From Renibacterium sp. (GTDB lineage Bacteria > Actinomycetota > Actinomycetes > Actinomycetales > Micrococcaceae), in the NCBI GenBank assembly GCA_017419405.1, contig JAFOLH010000006.1:310001-374000 (forward strand): a stretch of 64,000 bases of DNA, written 5' to 3'. Below, in pieces: positions 50,699-59,086 of the stretch (positions are counted from its first letter, which is position 1; each line of letters starts with the position of its first letter). Position numbers and translations under genes: made by a program. The notes beneath the pieces were generated by a model. The model saw only the letters and a program-made list of their open reading frames with translations. It made no database searches and was not told the DNA's origin.

Positions 50699-51725
50699 GT
50701 CAGTGATCGAGAAGCAGGCCGCGGCCGCGTACCCGGCACCGGCGGTCGAAGAGCTTTCGATGCAGAAAGCGATCAACCGCGCACTGGCTGATGCCCTGCG
50801 CGCAGACCCCAAGGTCCTGGTGCTGGGTGAGGACGTCGGCCAGCTGGGCGGCGTCTTCCGGGTCACCGCGGATCTGCAGGCCGAATTCGGCGCCGACCGG
50901 GTTTTCGACACCCCCTTGGCCGAATCCGGCATCCTGGGCATGAGCGTCGGCTTGGCGATGGCCGGCTACCACCCGATCCCGGAAGTCCAATTCGACGGCT
51001 TCGCCTACCCTGCGGTCAACCAGATCATCGCGCAGATCGGCCGGATGAACTACCGCAGCCGCGGCAAATTGCCGATGCCGATCACGCTACGGGTCCCGAG
51101 CTTCGGCGGGCTGCGCGCCCCGGAGATGCACACCGAAAGCCTCGAAGCGCTGTTCGCGCACGTACCCGGGCTCAAGGTGGTTTCCCCGGCCAATCCGCAC
51201 CAGGCGTACCACCTGATGCGTTTGGCCGCGACCATGCCGGATCCGGTGATGTTCTTGGAACCGAAGCCGCGGTACTGGCAGAAGGAAGCGGTCGATCTGG
51301 CCGAACCCGGGATGCTCGACGGCGCCCGGATCGCCCGGGAAGGCAAGCACGTCACCCTGGTCGCTTACGGCGCCATGGTGGCCCGCTGCTTGCAGGTCGC
51401 CGACCTGGCAGCCGAGGACGGCATCCAGGTCGAGGTGGTCGATCTGCGCTGGATCAAGCCCTTGGACATCGCCACGCTGGCGGGTTCGGTCGCCAAAACC
51501 AAGCGCGCCGTCGTCGTGCATGAAGCGCCGCTGACCGCCGGGATGGGCGGCGAAATCGCGGCGCAACTGACGCAGGCCTGCTTCGACCTGCTCAAAGCAC
51601 CGGTTGAACGGGTGACCGGCTTCGACGTACCGTATCCCTCAGGAGATTTGGAAGACGAATACGTGCCGAATGTGGACCGGATCCTGTTCGGCATCCAACG
51701 GGTATTGGAGTACCGACGTGGCTGA
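50691..51725 (+). CDS. 2-oxoacid dehydrogenase E1 component, beta subunit
   Basis: A 344-residue partner of E1-alpha. It begins with LSMQKAINRALADALRADPKVLVLGEDVGQLGGVFRVT and has DRVFDTPLAESGILGMSVGLAMAGYHPIPEVQFDGFAYPAVNQIIAQIGRMNYRSRGKLPMPITLRVP and EVVDLRWIKPLDIATLAGSVAKTKRAVVVHEAPLTAGMGGEIAAQL. The C-terminal transketolase domain is complete. ATG 50691 overlaps the E1-alpha stop by 8 bases, so the two are co-translated and probably form an alpha2-beta2 enzyme. Confidence 0.94.
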   Translation: MSESVIEKQAAAAYPAPAVEELSMQKAINRALADALRADPKVLVLGEDVGQLGGVFRVTADLQAEFGADRVFDTPLAESGILGMSVGLAMAGYHPIPEVQFDGFAYPAVNQIIAQIGRMNYRSRGKLPMPITLRVPSFGGLRAPEMHTESLEALFAHVPGLKVVSPANPHQAYHLMRLAATMPDPVMFLEPKPRYWQKEAVDLAEPGMLDGARIAREGKHVTLVAYGAMVARCLQVADLAAEDGIQVEVVDLRWIKPLDIATLAGSVAKTKRAVVVHEAPLTAGMGGEIAAQLTQACFDLLKAPVERVTGFDVPYPSGDLEDEYVPNVDRILFGIQRVLEYRRG

Positions 51726-52047
51726 ACTTTCCTTCCCGTTGCCGGACCTCGGCGAGGGGTTGCTCGATGCGACCGTGCTGGAGTGGCTGGTTGCCGAGGG
51801 CGACCAGATCGAGCGCAATACTCCGATGGTCGAGGTGGAAACCACCAAATCCTCTGTGGAGCTGCCTTCGCCGCAGGCCGGAAAAGTCCTGCGGATTTTC
51901 GGCGAGCCAGGCGAGGTGATCCAGGTCGGCGATCCGCTGATCATCTTCGAAGTCCCGGATGACACCGCCGGCATCGTGGGCACCGTGCCGGTGGAAGAAG
52001 CCCCGAAGCGCCGGGTGAAACTTTCCCTGAACCTGGACGAGGACTGA
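51718..52047 (+). CDS. Free lipoyl-domain protein (E2 lacking a catalytic domain)
   Basis: A 109-residue protein containing only a lipoyl domain: SFPLPDLGEGLLDATVLEWLVAEGDQIERNTPMVEVETTKSSVELPSPQAGKVLRIFGEPGEVIQVGDPLIIFEV. The lipoylation lysine is Lys44 in ETTKSS. A normal E2 would continue with a peripheral-subunit-binding domain and a ~230-residue acyltransferase core. Instead there is a ~25-residue polar tail and a stop. GTG 51718 overlaps the E1-beta stop by 8 bases, and the TGA overlaps the next ATG (TGATG). It probably accepts the acyl group from E1. Confidence 0.9.
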   Translation: MAELSFPLPDLGEGLLDATVLEWLVAEGDQIERNTPMVEVETTKSSVELPSPQAGKVLRIFGEPGEVIQVGDPLIIFEVPDDTAGIVGTVPVEEAPKRRVKLSLNLDED

Positions 52048-52841
52048 TGCCGCCGGCGGCGGAAGGCCACGCTGTGGAGGGCCGTGCATCCACGCTGCGG
52101 GTGCATCGTTTCGGTGCCGGCTCCGGCCGCCCGCTGCTGATGCTGCACGGCTTCGGCTCCTCGACCGAATTCAATTGGGTGCAGTCGGGCTGGATCCAGC
52201 CGCTCACCGAAGCCGGCCGCCGGGTGATCGCAGTAGACCTGCCGGGGCACGGTGGCAACCCTGCGCCGGTGGAGTCGGACGAATATGCACCGAGCCGGAT
52301 CCGGGCGGAAATCCTGCAGATCCTGCTCGACGAAGGCGCCAAGCCGCTGGCCGACGGCGATCCGGAGTCCGGCGTGGATATCGTCGGCTACTCGCTCGGT
52401 GCCCGGTTCGCCTGGGAATTCGGTGCCACGCAGCCCGAGTTGGTGCACCGGATGGTGCTCGGCGGGCCGTCTGCCGGCGATCCGCTGGCGATGTTCGATC
52501 TGGCCGAGGCCGAAGAATTCCTGGCCTCCGGCGCGCCGATTAAGGACCCGATGACCGCGGATCTGATCGGCTGGGCCCGGCAGATACCGGGCAACGACAT
52601 GTTCGCGCTGCTCTCGATGGCCCGCGCGGTCAAGACCGAACCCTATGATGCCGCGGAATCGGTGCCGAAAATGCCGATCCTGTTCGTGGCCGGAGAAAAG
52701 GACCAGGTGGCGGCGGAGATGCCGAGGCTGGCAGAACTCAGCGGCCACGCGGAAATTCTGATCCTGCCGGCCCGGAACCATTTCAACGCGATCACCTCAC
52801 GGGCCTTCAAACAGGCCGCGATCGAATTTCTCGCTTCATAA
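52047..52841 (+). CDS. Alpha/beta-fold hydrolase coupled to the lipoyl protein
   Basis: A 264-residue alpha/beta-hydrolase. The oxyanion loop is LLMLHGFGSST, the nucleophile elbow is VDIVGYSLGARFA (Ser116), the acid is likely Asp in VAGEKDQVAAEMP, and the histidine is in LPARNHFNAITS. It begins within the stop codon of the lipoyl-protein gene. In Pseudomonas-type AcoC (acetoin dehydrogenase E2) a lipoyl domain and an alpha/beta-hydrolase domain are fused in one chain; here the same two parts are separate genes. It may transfer or hydrolyse the acyl-lipoamide (inference). It is convergent with the AraC gene. Confidence 0.87.
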   Translation: MPPAAEGHAVEGRASTLRVHRFGAGSGRPLLMLHGFGSSTEFNWVQSGWIQPLTEAGRRVIAVDLPGHGGNPAPVESDEYAPSRIRAEILQILLDEGAKPLADGDPESGVDIVGYSLGARFAWEFGATQPELVHRMVLGGPSAGDPLAMFDLAEAEEFLASGAPIKDPMTADLIGWARQIPGNDMFALLSMARAVKTEPYDAAESVPKMPILFVAGEKDQVAAEMPRLAELSGHAEILILPARNHFNAITSRAFKQAAIEFLAS

Positions 52842-53807
52842 GGCTGCTTCAAGCTGCGGAGTCTTGCGTGCCGCTTGTCGCCGATAACTCGTAGGGCTGG
52901 CGCCGTAGGCTTTTTTGAATGCGGTGCTGAAGGCGAACGGACTGGAAAATCCTAGATCTCTGGCGATTGTGGCTGCTGTGGTTTGTTCTGCGGTGAGCCG
53001 TTCGCTGGCAAGGGTGAGCCGCCATTGGCTGAGATACGACATCGGCGCGACCCCTACCGCAGCCTTGAATCGGGCGGCCAAAGTGGCGCGCGAGACAAAA
53101 CAGCGTCGAGCCAGCTCGGCCACCGTCCAGGATGCAGCTGGCGCTTCATGAATCAGGCTCAGCGCTTGCGCTACCAGCGGGTCCCGGTGCGCATCGGACC
53201 AATTCGGCCCGCCTTGGTGGGCATCTTCGGACCAACGCCGCACCACGTGCAAAAGCAGCAAATCCAGCAACCGGTCCAACGCGCCGGTCTTGCCTTGCTG
53301 TTGCTGGCCCAATTCGCAGTCCAGCAACATCGCCAATGATTTCAGCCGGTCATCTGCGTGGTCCGGAGACACTACGGCCAAGCGTGGCAGCACTGCGGTC
53401 ACCCATGCTCCCACCGCGCCCTCGGCGTCGTAGGTACCGATAAGCATGCTGGTTTGCCCGTGTTGGCTGTTTCCCCAGGTTGAGACACCGAGCGCCATGC
53501 TGACTTCGACGCTGTCGCCGCCTACCGTAGTGCAACCCTGATCCGAGTTGATCCGCACCGACGACTCGGCATCGGGTCGGTCCAGCACCCGATAAGCATC
53601 TGGACCCCGAACAACCGCCACTGAGCCAGCGTCCAAGTGCGTCAAGGCGCCGTCGGCTTCGATCCATGCTGAGCCCTCGAGCACCAACATGAGAGTCAGT
53701 GCTGCCTGGTCTTGGACGTCGAGGCCCCACGGCGGGTCCATCACTATCCTTCTTGTGAAGGCGTGCCGTGCACGGGGTCCATCCAGGTAATAGCTCCAAG
53801 GATCCAT
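52836..53807 (-). CDS. AraC-family transcriptional regulator (cupin_6 type)
   Basis: A 323-residue regulator. The N-terminal half is a cupin-like sensor (AALTLMLVLEGSAWIEADGALTHLDAGSVAVVRGPDAYRV), as in AraC proteins beside oxidoreductases. The C-terminal pair of helix-turn-helices is ASWTVAELARRCFVSRATLAARFKAAVGVAPMSYLSQWRLTLASERL and TTAATIARDLGFSSPFAFSTAFKKAYGASPTSYR. It is divergent from the NmrA-like gene 90 bases away, the usual pairing, so it probably regulates that enzyme. The last 6 bases overlap the convergent hydrolase. Confidence 0.92.
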   Translation of the reverse strand: MDPWSYYLDGPRARHAFTRRIVMDPPWGLDVQDQAALTLMLVLEGSAWIEADGALTHLDAGSVAVVRGPDAYRVLDRPDAESSVRINSDQGCTTVGGDSVEVSMALGVSTWGNSQHGQTSMLIGTYDAEGAVGAWVTAVLPRLAVVSPDHADDRLKSLAMLLDCELGQQQQGKTGALDRLLDLLLLHVVRRWSEDAHQGGPNWSDAHRDPLVAQALSLIHEAPAASWTVAELARRCFVSRATLAARFKAAVGVAPMSYLSQWRLTLASERLTAEQTTAATIARDLGFSSPFAFSTAFKKAYGASPTSYRRQAARKTPQLEAAL

Positions 53808-53897
53808 GGCCTAAGCATAAATCGAATTAGACGATAACGTATGCCCTACAGACTCTGGACCATGTTTCGTCTGAATGATCTTAGATTGACTACCTTC

Positions 53898-54752
53898 ATG
53901 ACCTCAAGAGAAAAGCCCAGAAAAGTCCTCGTCACCGGCGCGACCGGACGAACCGGCAGCCGAATTGTCGACCGGCTGGCAGCACGCGGCGTTGCATATC
54001 GCGCCGGATCCAGAAGCGGCGACCCTCGTTTTGACTGGCATGATCGACTCAGCTGGCCCGCTGCACTGAACGGAATTGACGCTGTCTACCTTTGTTATGC
54101 GCCAGATTTGGCTGCCCCCGGCGCCGCTGAATTGATCGGTGAGTTCACCGCCGCAGCAGCCGCCGCGGGCGTGCGACATGCAGTCCTGCTCACCGGGCGC
54201 GGCGAAGCAGGCGCGGAACGTGCAATAAAGGCAGTCCAGTCGAACATCTCGCAGTGGACAATTCTTCAAGCGTCCTGGTTTGCGCAGAATTTCAGCGAAC
54301 ATGTGCTGCTCGGCCCAATCCAGCGCGGCCGGTTGCTCTTGCCCGCTGGCGAGGTGCACGAACCGACCATCGATTTGGACGACTTTGCCGACGCCGCAGT
54401 GAATGTCCTCACCGAGGACGGCCATGCGGGCCGGACCTACGAACTCACCGGACCGGAATCACTGAGCTTCGCGCAGATGGCGCAACGACTTTCTGCGGCT
54501 ACCGGCCGCGAAATCAGTTACCACGCAAGCGATGTCGCCGAGTTCGTCGCAGATTTGGCGATTGCGGGCATGCCGGCCGGAGATGCAGTGCCTTTGGCCG
54601 AGATGCTTAGCAGCATTTTCGACGGCCGGAATGCCGAGGTAAGTGAAGATCTCGCCGCAATCCTGGGCCGGCCGACGCGAAGCTTCGCCGAGTATGCCAA
54701 CGCAGCGGCAAGCACCGGGCTCTGGCACGCCAGCGACCCGGCAGGAGTCTAA
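53898..54752 (+). CDS. NmrA-like NAD(P)-binding atypical SDR protein
   Basis: A 284-residue Rossmann protein starting at ATG 53898 (MTSREKPRKVLVTGATGRTGSRIVDRL). The GxTGxxG motif sits at residues 14-20. Later features (YLCYAPDLAAPGAAELIGEF, SNISQWTILQASWFAQNF and the LTGPESLSFAQMAQRLS C-terminal piece) mark the NmrA/QOR2-like branch, which lacks the SDR YxxxK catalytic pair and often senses redox cofactors. An upstream in-frame start would add 19 unlikely residues. It is divergent from an AraC regulator. Base composition of the leader is more AT-rich than the average. Confidence 0.88.
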   Translation: MTSREKPRKVLVTGATGRTGSRIVDRLAARGVAYRAGSRSGDPRFDWHDRLSWPAALNGIDAVYLCYAPDLAAPGAAELIGEFTAAAAAAGVRHAVLLTGRGEAGAERAIKAVQSNISQWTILQASWFAQNFSEHVLLGPIQRGRLLLPAGEVHEPTIDLDDFADAAVNVLTEDGHAGRTYELTGPESLSFAQMAQRLSAATGREISYHASDVAEFVADLAIAGMPAGDAVPLAEMLSSIFDGRNAEVSEDLAAILGRPTRSFAEYANAAASTGLWHASDPAGV

Positions 54753-54876
54753 AAACAAGCCGATGACGGCGGCGACGCGCCAAGGCTGGTGCGTTTCCGC
54801 CGTCGTCGGCGTTTGCGGGTTTAAACTGAAGCGCAAAGCCACATGTGTTCACTTCCCACTCATTTTGAGGAACGCA

Positions 54877-55716
54877 ATGGACCGCAATTTTGCTGACCCC
54901 GCGCGTGAGCGCTTCCTACTAGACCGCTACCGATTGGCCGAACGGATCGGCATCGGAGCCTGTGCCGCGGTCTTCCGAGCCGAAGACCTGCGGCTCAAAC
55001 GCAACGTGGCGGTCAAGATCTTCTCCCCCGGACCCACCAGTTGGGAATCCGAACTGGCGATCCTGTGCCGGCTGCAGCATCCGTTCCTGGTCGGCATTCT
55101 GGATTCGGGCAGCTGGGACGACGAATTCGAAGGCACCCGCCCGTTCCTGGTGATGGAATTCATCGACGGTTGCGACCTGCGCACCCTGCTGGCGCGGCAT
55201 CCTGGCGGATTCACCCCGGCCAAAACCGCCCGCCTCGGCTGGGCACTGGCCCAGGGGCTCGACGCGGTTCATTCGGACGGCGTCGTGCATCGGGACGTGA
55301 AGCCGGCGAACATCCTGATGGGCGGCTCCGGATTGCCCAAGCTCTGCGACTTCGGAGTCTCCAGGTTGCACGACGGCGCCGAAGCCACGATCCCCGGGGT
55401 GACCATCGGCACCGCGAGCTACCTCAGCCCGGAACAGGCGCTGGGCGAACCAGTCCACGCCAGTGCGGACATCTACTCCCTGGGCCTGGTGCTTCTGGAG
55501 TGCCTCACCGGGGCCAAAGTATTCCCGGGATCGGCTTTGGAGGCCTCGATCGCCCGACTGCTCCATGACCCGTCGATACCGGAGTGGATCGACACCGATT
55601 GGCGGCAACTGCTCACTGCGATGACGGCACGCGGCGCCGCCCAACGACCGACTGCCGCCGAATGCGGCGAGGCGCTCTTCGAGCTGCAACTTCGACAGCC
55701 CGCGCACGCCGCTTGA
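54877..55716 (+). CDS. Soluble Hanks-type Ser/Thr protein kinase
   Basis: A 279-residue kinase with a complete catalytic domain. The glycine loop is RIGIGACAAVFRAED, the catalytic lysine is Lys47 (NVAVKIFS), the catalytic loop is VVHRDVKPANILM, the magnesium loop is LCDFGVSRL, and the activation region ends TIGTASYLSPEQAL. The C-lobe (SADIYSLGLVLLECLTG) is intact. Unlike PknB-type kinases it has no membrane helix and no extracellular sensor domain, so it is cytosolic. The TSS and RBS are typical (TTGAGGAACGCA before ATG 54877). Its targets are unknown. The next element is a 59-bp palindrome. Confidence 0.92.
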   Translation: MDRNFADPARERFLLDRYRLAERIGIGACAAVFRAEDLRLKRNVAVKIFSPGPTSWESELAILCRLQHPFLVGILDSGSWDDEFEGTRPFLVMEFIDGCDLRTLLARHPGGFTPAKTARLGWALAQGLDAVHSDGVVHRDVKPANILMGGSGLPKLCDFGVSRLHDGAEATIPGVTIGTASYLSPEQALGEPVHASADIYSLGLVLLECLTGAKVFPGSALEASIARLLHDPSIPEWIDTDWRQLLTAMTARGAAQRPTAAECGEALFELQLRQPAHAA

Positions 55717-55727
55717 TCACTCCCCCG

Positions 55728-55786
55728 TCGAGTGGCCGGATCTGCAGGTCAAAACGGGGTTTTGACCTGCAGATCCGGCCACTCGA
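55728..55786. repeat. Palindromic intergenic element, 28-base perfect arms
   Basis: A perfect palindrome with 28-base arms around GGG (55756-55758). The outer part begins TCGAGTGGCCGGATCTGCAG. It lies 12 bases past the kinase stop and may act as a terminator or a mobile palindrome. Its ends share a CGAGTG word with the element at 45056-45120. Confidence 0.75.
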
Positions 55787-55933
55787 TTCAGGTTCTGCTG
55801 CCGTCGTGCGATCGATTCACCGGACAATCCCACTCTAGACATCTGATGTTTAACTGCCTATGCTGAAGCCAAATAACCACCCGAGTCCAAGCCCGGGCGG
55901 TCCATTGGGGGGCGCCTCTCTTCGGAGCGACGC

Positions 55934-58363
55934 ATGACATCAGAGGAATTCGACCCGATGAAAAATGACGATGCTTCAATCAACAACGCAAGCCACGGCC
56001 CCTCCCGGCGTGGATTCCTGATCGGATCGTCGCTATCGGCGACTGCAGCATTGTTCGCACAGCAGCTCTTCGCGGAACAGGCCGCGATAGCCGCCTCATC
56101 CGACGTTCCCTGGCAAACCGGCAATGGCACTGCCCGGACACTGCAGAACTCCTTGAATTCCGCCGCCGCTTGGTCCGGTTTCCTCAGCAACTCGGATCTG
56201 CGCTGGCGCCAATTGCCCGGCGATTTCTATTCGTCACCGTTCCTGGGCAATGGCGGTTTGGGCATCTCATTGTTCAAAGCCGGCTCCAGCAAACGGCTGA
56301 AGATCGACGTCGGGCACAGCGAAGTGCGCGACCATCAAGGCACCGGAGGATCGCTCTGGGGGAACTCCCGGCTCCCCATCGGCAGTTTCGAACTCAAGAC
56401 CGCCGGCGAAATCACCGCCGTCGACTGGCGGCTCTCCTTGTGGGACGCCGAATTGACCGGCACCATCACCACCTCGGCCGGGACCGTGACCATTTCAAGC
56501 TACGTCCATGCCGAACGTGATGCTTTTTTCGTCGAGTTGTCGCCGAGCACCGGTGAAGCAACCGCGAGTTGGGTCTTCACCCCCGAGCTTGCCCGATCCC
56601 CTCGCTTCAACGTGTATCCGGAGCAAAAGCCCGCCGGCCTCAAGGACAATCCTGCAGCGCAGGTGCTGCAAACTCCGGCTGGTGGGCAATCCCTGCAGGA
56701 TCTCACAACCCCGAACGGACACGCGACCGTCTGGACGGTGAGCCAACAAGGATCCACCAAGACGCTGGCGGTTGGCGTCGCTACTGGAGACTCGGCAGCC
56801 GGGGCTGCGGCAACCGCTACCGCTACCATCACCGGGTTGGCCAACGCCGGCGCGGCACGGGATTCACATCGAGCATGGTGGAATGCGTTCTACCCCAAGA
56901 GCATTTTCGCCGTGCCAGACCGCCGTTTCAACAGTTTCTACTGGATCCAGCTCTACAAACTCGCCGCGGCAACTCGCCGGGACCGGCCGGTGCTCAGCAC
57001 CTCGGCGGCCTGGCTGCCAAGGGTCACACCCTGGCCCGGCATCTGGTGGAATCTCAACGTCCAGCTGTCCTACTGGCCGATTCTGGCCACCGGGCACGAC
57101 GAACTTGATTCCTTGACCGCCAGCATCGACCGTTATCGGGACAATCTGGCACAGAACGTGCCGCCCGGAAACCCCGATTCGCTGGCGATCTCCCGATCAA
57201 GCCAGGAGAACTTGATCACCGCCCTGGTGCCGGTGCCCGGAACTCCGGCGCCGGCGACTGCGGAATGCGGCAACCTGCTCTGGGCGATGCACAACGTCTG
57301 GCTCGGTTATCGGCACAGCATGGACCAGGCGGTTTTGCGGGACCTGATCTTCCCAGTGTTGAAAAAGGCGCTCAACTTCTACTTGCCCTATTTGGCCTAC
57401 CAGTCCGACGGCAAACTGCACCTGCCCCGGACCTACTCCCCGGAATACGGTTCCAGCACCGATACCAATTACGACCTGTCGTTGATCTCCTGGGCCGGTC
57501 AGACACTTCTGGAATCCGCCGACACTCTGGGCATCGACGACCCGCTCAAGTCCAAATGGCAGGAAGTCCGGGACAACCTGGTTGCACCACCGCAAGGTTC
57601 GGATGGATTCTGGATCGGCGCCGATCTGAAATTGACCTCCGGGCACCGGCATTATTCGCATTTGCTCTGGTTCTACCCCCTGGCCCTGCTCGACGTCACG
57701 ATCCCGGCCAACCGGGACGCCTTGCTGGCCTCGTTGAAAACCTGGACCGGGTACACCTCCGGACTGCAGGGCTATACCTTCACGGGTTCTTCGTCGATGT
57801 ACTCCCAGCTCGGTGACGGAACGAAGGCGCTGAGCATGCTCAACACGCTGGCCGACAGGTATTTGCAGAAAAACACCATGTACAAGGAGACCGGCCCGGT
57901 CATCGAGACGCCGCTCTCCGCAGCGCAATCCCTGCACGACATGGCTCTGCAAAGCTGGGGTGGCATCGTCCGGGTCTTCCCCGCAGTCGCCCCGGCCTGG
58001 GGCAATCTGGCCTTTCACGACTTCCGCGCCCAAGGCGGATTCGTGATCAGCGCCAAACGGACCGGCGGCGTCACCGGCTTCGTCCGGGTCCGGGCCGGAG
58101 CGAGTGGGACTGCCCGGGTCGCGACGTCGATTTCGGGCCCGATATCGGTCTCCCGGGTCGCGGTCTCCGGCGATGTGCTGGATCAGTTCCCGGACTCAGG
58201 GCGGACCAGCCCGATCGAATACCGGGAAATCGGTGCCGGAGTCCTGGAACTCAAGCTCTCCGCAGACGACGACGTCGTGATCACCCCCGCGGACAGCACC
58301 GGCCCGCTGGTCCTGGAACCGGCACCACTGACCGGCAGCTTCGCCGGCTGGGGACTCCCCTAG
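55934..58363 (+). CDS. Tat-exported glycoside hydrolase (GH95-like)
   Basis: An 809-residue secreted glycosidase. The N-terminus has a twin-arginine signal (SRRGFLIGSSLSATAALFAQQLFAEQAAIA). GH95 phrases are WWNLNVQLSYWPI, LISWAGQTLLESAD, HYSHLLWFYPL and AAQSLHDMALQSWGGIVRVFPAVAPAWGNLAFHDFRAQGGFVISA. The GH95 fold has an N-terminal beta domain, an (alpha/alpha)6 barrel and a C-terminal beta domain, and length fits. GH95 enzymes are alpha-L-fucosidases or galactosidases. Start ATG 55934 with GGAG upstream; ATG 55958 is possible. It precedes the repeat-framed toxin cassette but shares no promoter with it. Confidence 0.83.
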   Translation: MTSEEFDPMKNDDASINNASHGPSRRGFLIGSSLSATAALFAQQLFAEQAAIAASSDVPWQTGNGTARTLQNSLNSAAAWSGFLSNSDLRWRQLPGDFYSSPFLGNGGLGISLFKAGSSKRLKIDVGHSEVRDHQGTGGSLWGNSRLPIGSFELKTAGEITAVDWRLSLWDAELTGTITTSAGTVTISSYVHAERDAFFVELSPSTGEATASWVFTPELARSPRFNVYPEQKPAGLKDNPAAQVLQTPAGGQSLQDLTTPNGHATVWTVSQQGSTKTLAVGVATGDSAAGAAATATATITGLANAGAARDSHRAWWNAFYPKSIFAVPDRRFNSFYWIQLYKLAAATRRDRPVLSTSAAWLPRVTPWPGIWWNLNVQLSYWPILATGHDELDSLTASIDRYRDNLAQNVPPGNPDSLAISRSSQENLITALVPVPGTPAPATAECGNLLWAMHNVWLGYRHSMDQAVLRDLIFPVLKKALNFYLPYLAYQSDGKLHLPRTYSPEYGSSTDTNYDLSLISWAGQTLLESADTLGIDDPLKSKWQEVRDNLVAPPQGSDGFWIGADLKLTSGHRHYSHLLWFYPLALLDVTIPANRDALLASLKTWTGYTSGLQGYTFTGSSSMYSQLGDGTKALSMLNTLADRYLQKNTMYKETGPVIETPLSAAQSLHDMALQSWGGIVRVFPAVAPAWGNLAFHDFRAQGGFVISAKRTGGVTGFVRVRAGASGTARVATSISGPISVSRVAVSGDVLDQFPDSGRTSPIEYREIGAGVLELKLSADDDVVITPADSTGPLVLEPAPLTGSFAGWGLP

Positions 58364-58373
58364 ACAACACCTT

Positions 58374-58455
58374 GCGCCGAGCGTTGACGTATGGCGGCTT
58401 TGCCGGGTTGAATCCAACCACAAGTCAACGCTCGGCGAGCCAAAATCTCCTTGAC
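58374..58455. repeat. 82-bp direct repeat, left copy, with three-way-junction fold
   Basis: Identical over 82 bases to 59395-59476 (1,021 bases apart). An outer 13-base stem (GCCGAGCGTTGAC at 58376-58388, complement at 58424-58436) encloses two adjacent small hairpins: CGGC-TTT-GCCG (58395-58405) and GGTTG-AATC-CAACC (58406-58419). Its end (TTGAC) is in -35 position-like context for whatever follows. It lies 11 bases past the glycosidase stop and may also terminate that gene. Confidence 0.9.
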
Positions 58456-58534
58456 TTTGTAGCTATATTCATAGCAACGTTTTACGTTACAGGTCAGTCC
58501 GAAGAATTGATTTACCTGACGACCAGAGGGTGCT

Positions 58535-59086
58535 ATGAAAAGAATCTCGGCCGCGGCCGCTATTTTAGCCGTCGCTTTACTGGCCTTAACGACGTCAGCG
58601 CTACCGGCTTCAGCGGCAGCTTCGAACGAGTTTGGCGAACGAGCATCCTCTATTCTGCTCAGCACCGAAGATGCCGCCAGGCTGCCTCCCGGAACGATCG
58701 GCCTGTGCAATGCTGGCTGGGGCGATGTCAGCGTCCAACGTTACGATAATGCTAGATTTCTGGGGGTTGTCGACCTTAGATGCGGTGACTCCAATTCTGG
58801 CTATGTACATGTTCGGGCTAACCACCAGAATCAATGGCAGTCCAGAATCAATGCGGTAGGCGGAAGTGGCAACTGGGATGATTTGATGGCTTGGGCAACC
58901 GGAGAAGCGTTACGAGCTCCCGAAGCTGGATATCCCAAGGACGTTGGCGGTGGGAAATGGTGTTACACCGCACCGATTTTCATGTCCGGGCCAAGGGGCA
59001 CCGTCCAATACAAACCAACTATTATCGTGTCTACCAATAACAAGCTCGTGATCACCTCATACCCTTCGACTAACACTGCTTGCTGA
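58535..59086 (+). CDS. Secreted protein, candidate RNase-type toxin
   Basis: A 183-residue secreted protein (signal peptide ~1-28, LALTTSALPASAAAS). The mature part has four cysteines (58, 83, 143, 183), possibly two disulfides. The C-terminal region has a histidine-rich segment (SGYVHVRANHQNQWQSRI, His92 and His97), WDDLMAWATGEAL, KWCYTAPIF and the terminal strands PTIIVSTNNKLVITSYPS. This order resembles BECR-fold (barnase/EndoU/colicin E5/D) RNase toxin domains, which often end in a vIT(S/A)YP strand. That link is by eye. GC content over 58501-59100 is about 53%, below neighbours. RBS GAGGG. The next gene starts in its stop codon. Confidence 0.7.
   Translation: MKRISAAAAILAVALLALTTSALPASAAASNEFGERASSILLSTEDAARLPPGTIGLCNAGWGDVSVQRYDNARFLGVVDLRCGDSNSGYVHVRANHQNQWQSRINAVGGSGNWDDLMAWATGEALRAPEAGYPKDVGGGKWCYTAPIFMSGPRGTVQYKPTIIVSTNNKLVITSYPSTNTAC

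Noticed and set aside
55728-55786. CRISPR repeat or attachment site
   Set aside because: It is a single palindrome with no spacer array and no tRNA or integrase nearby.
58535-59086. Secreted protein as a peptidoglycan hydrolase
   Set aside because: It has no NlpC/P60, LysM, amidase or lysozyme motif. The histidine pair and vITSYP-type end fit an RNase toxin better.
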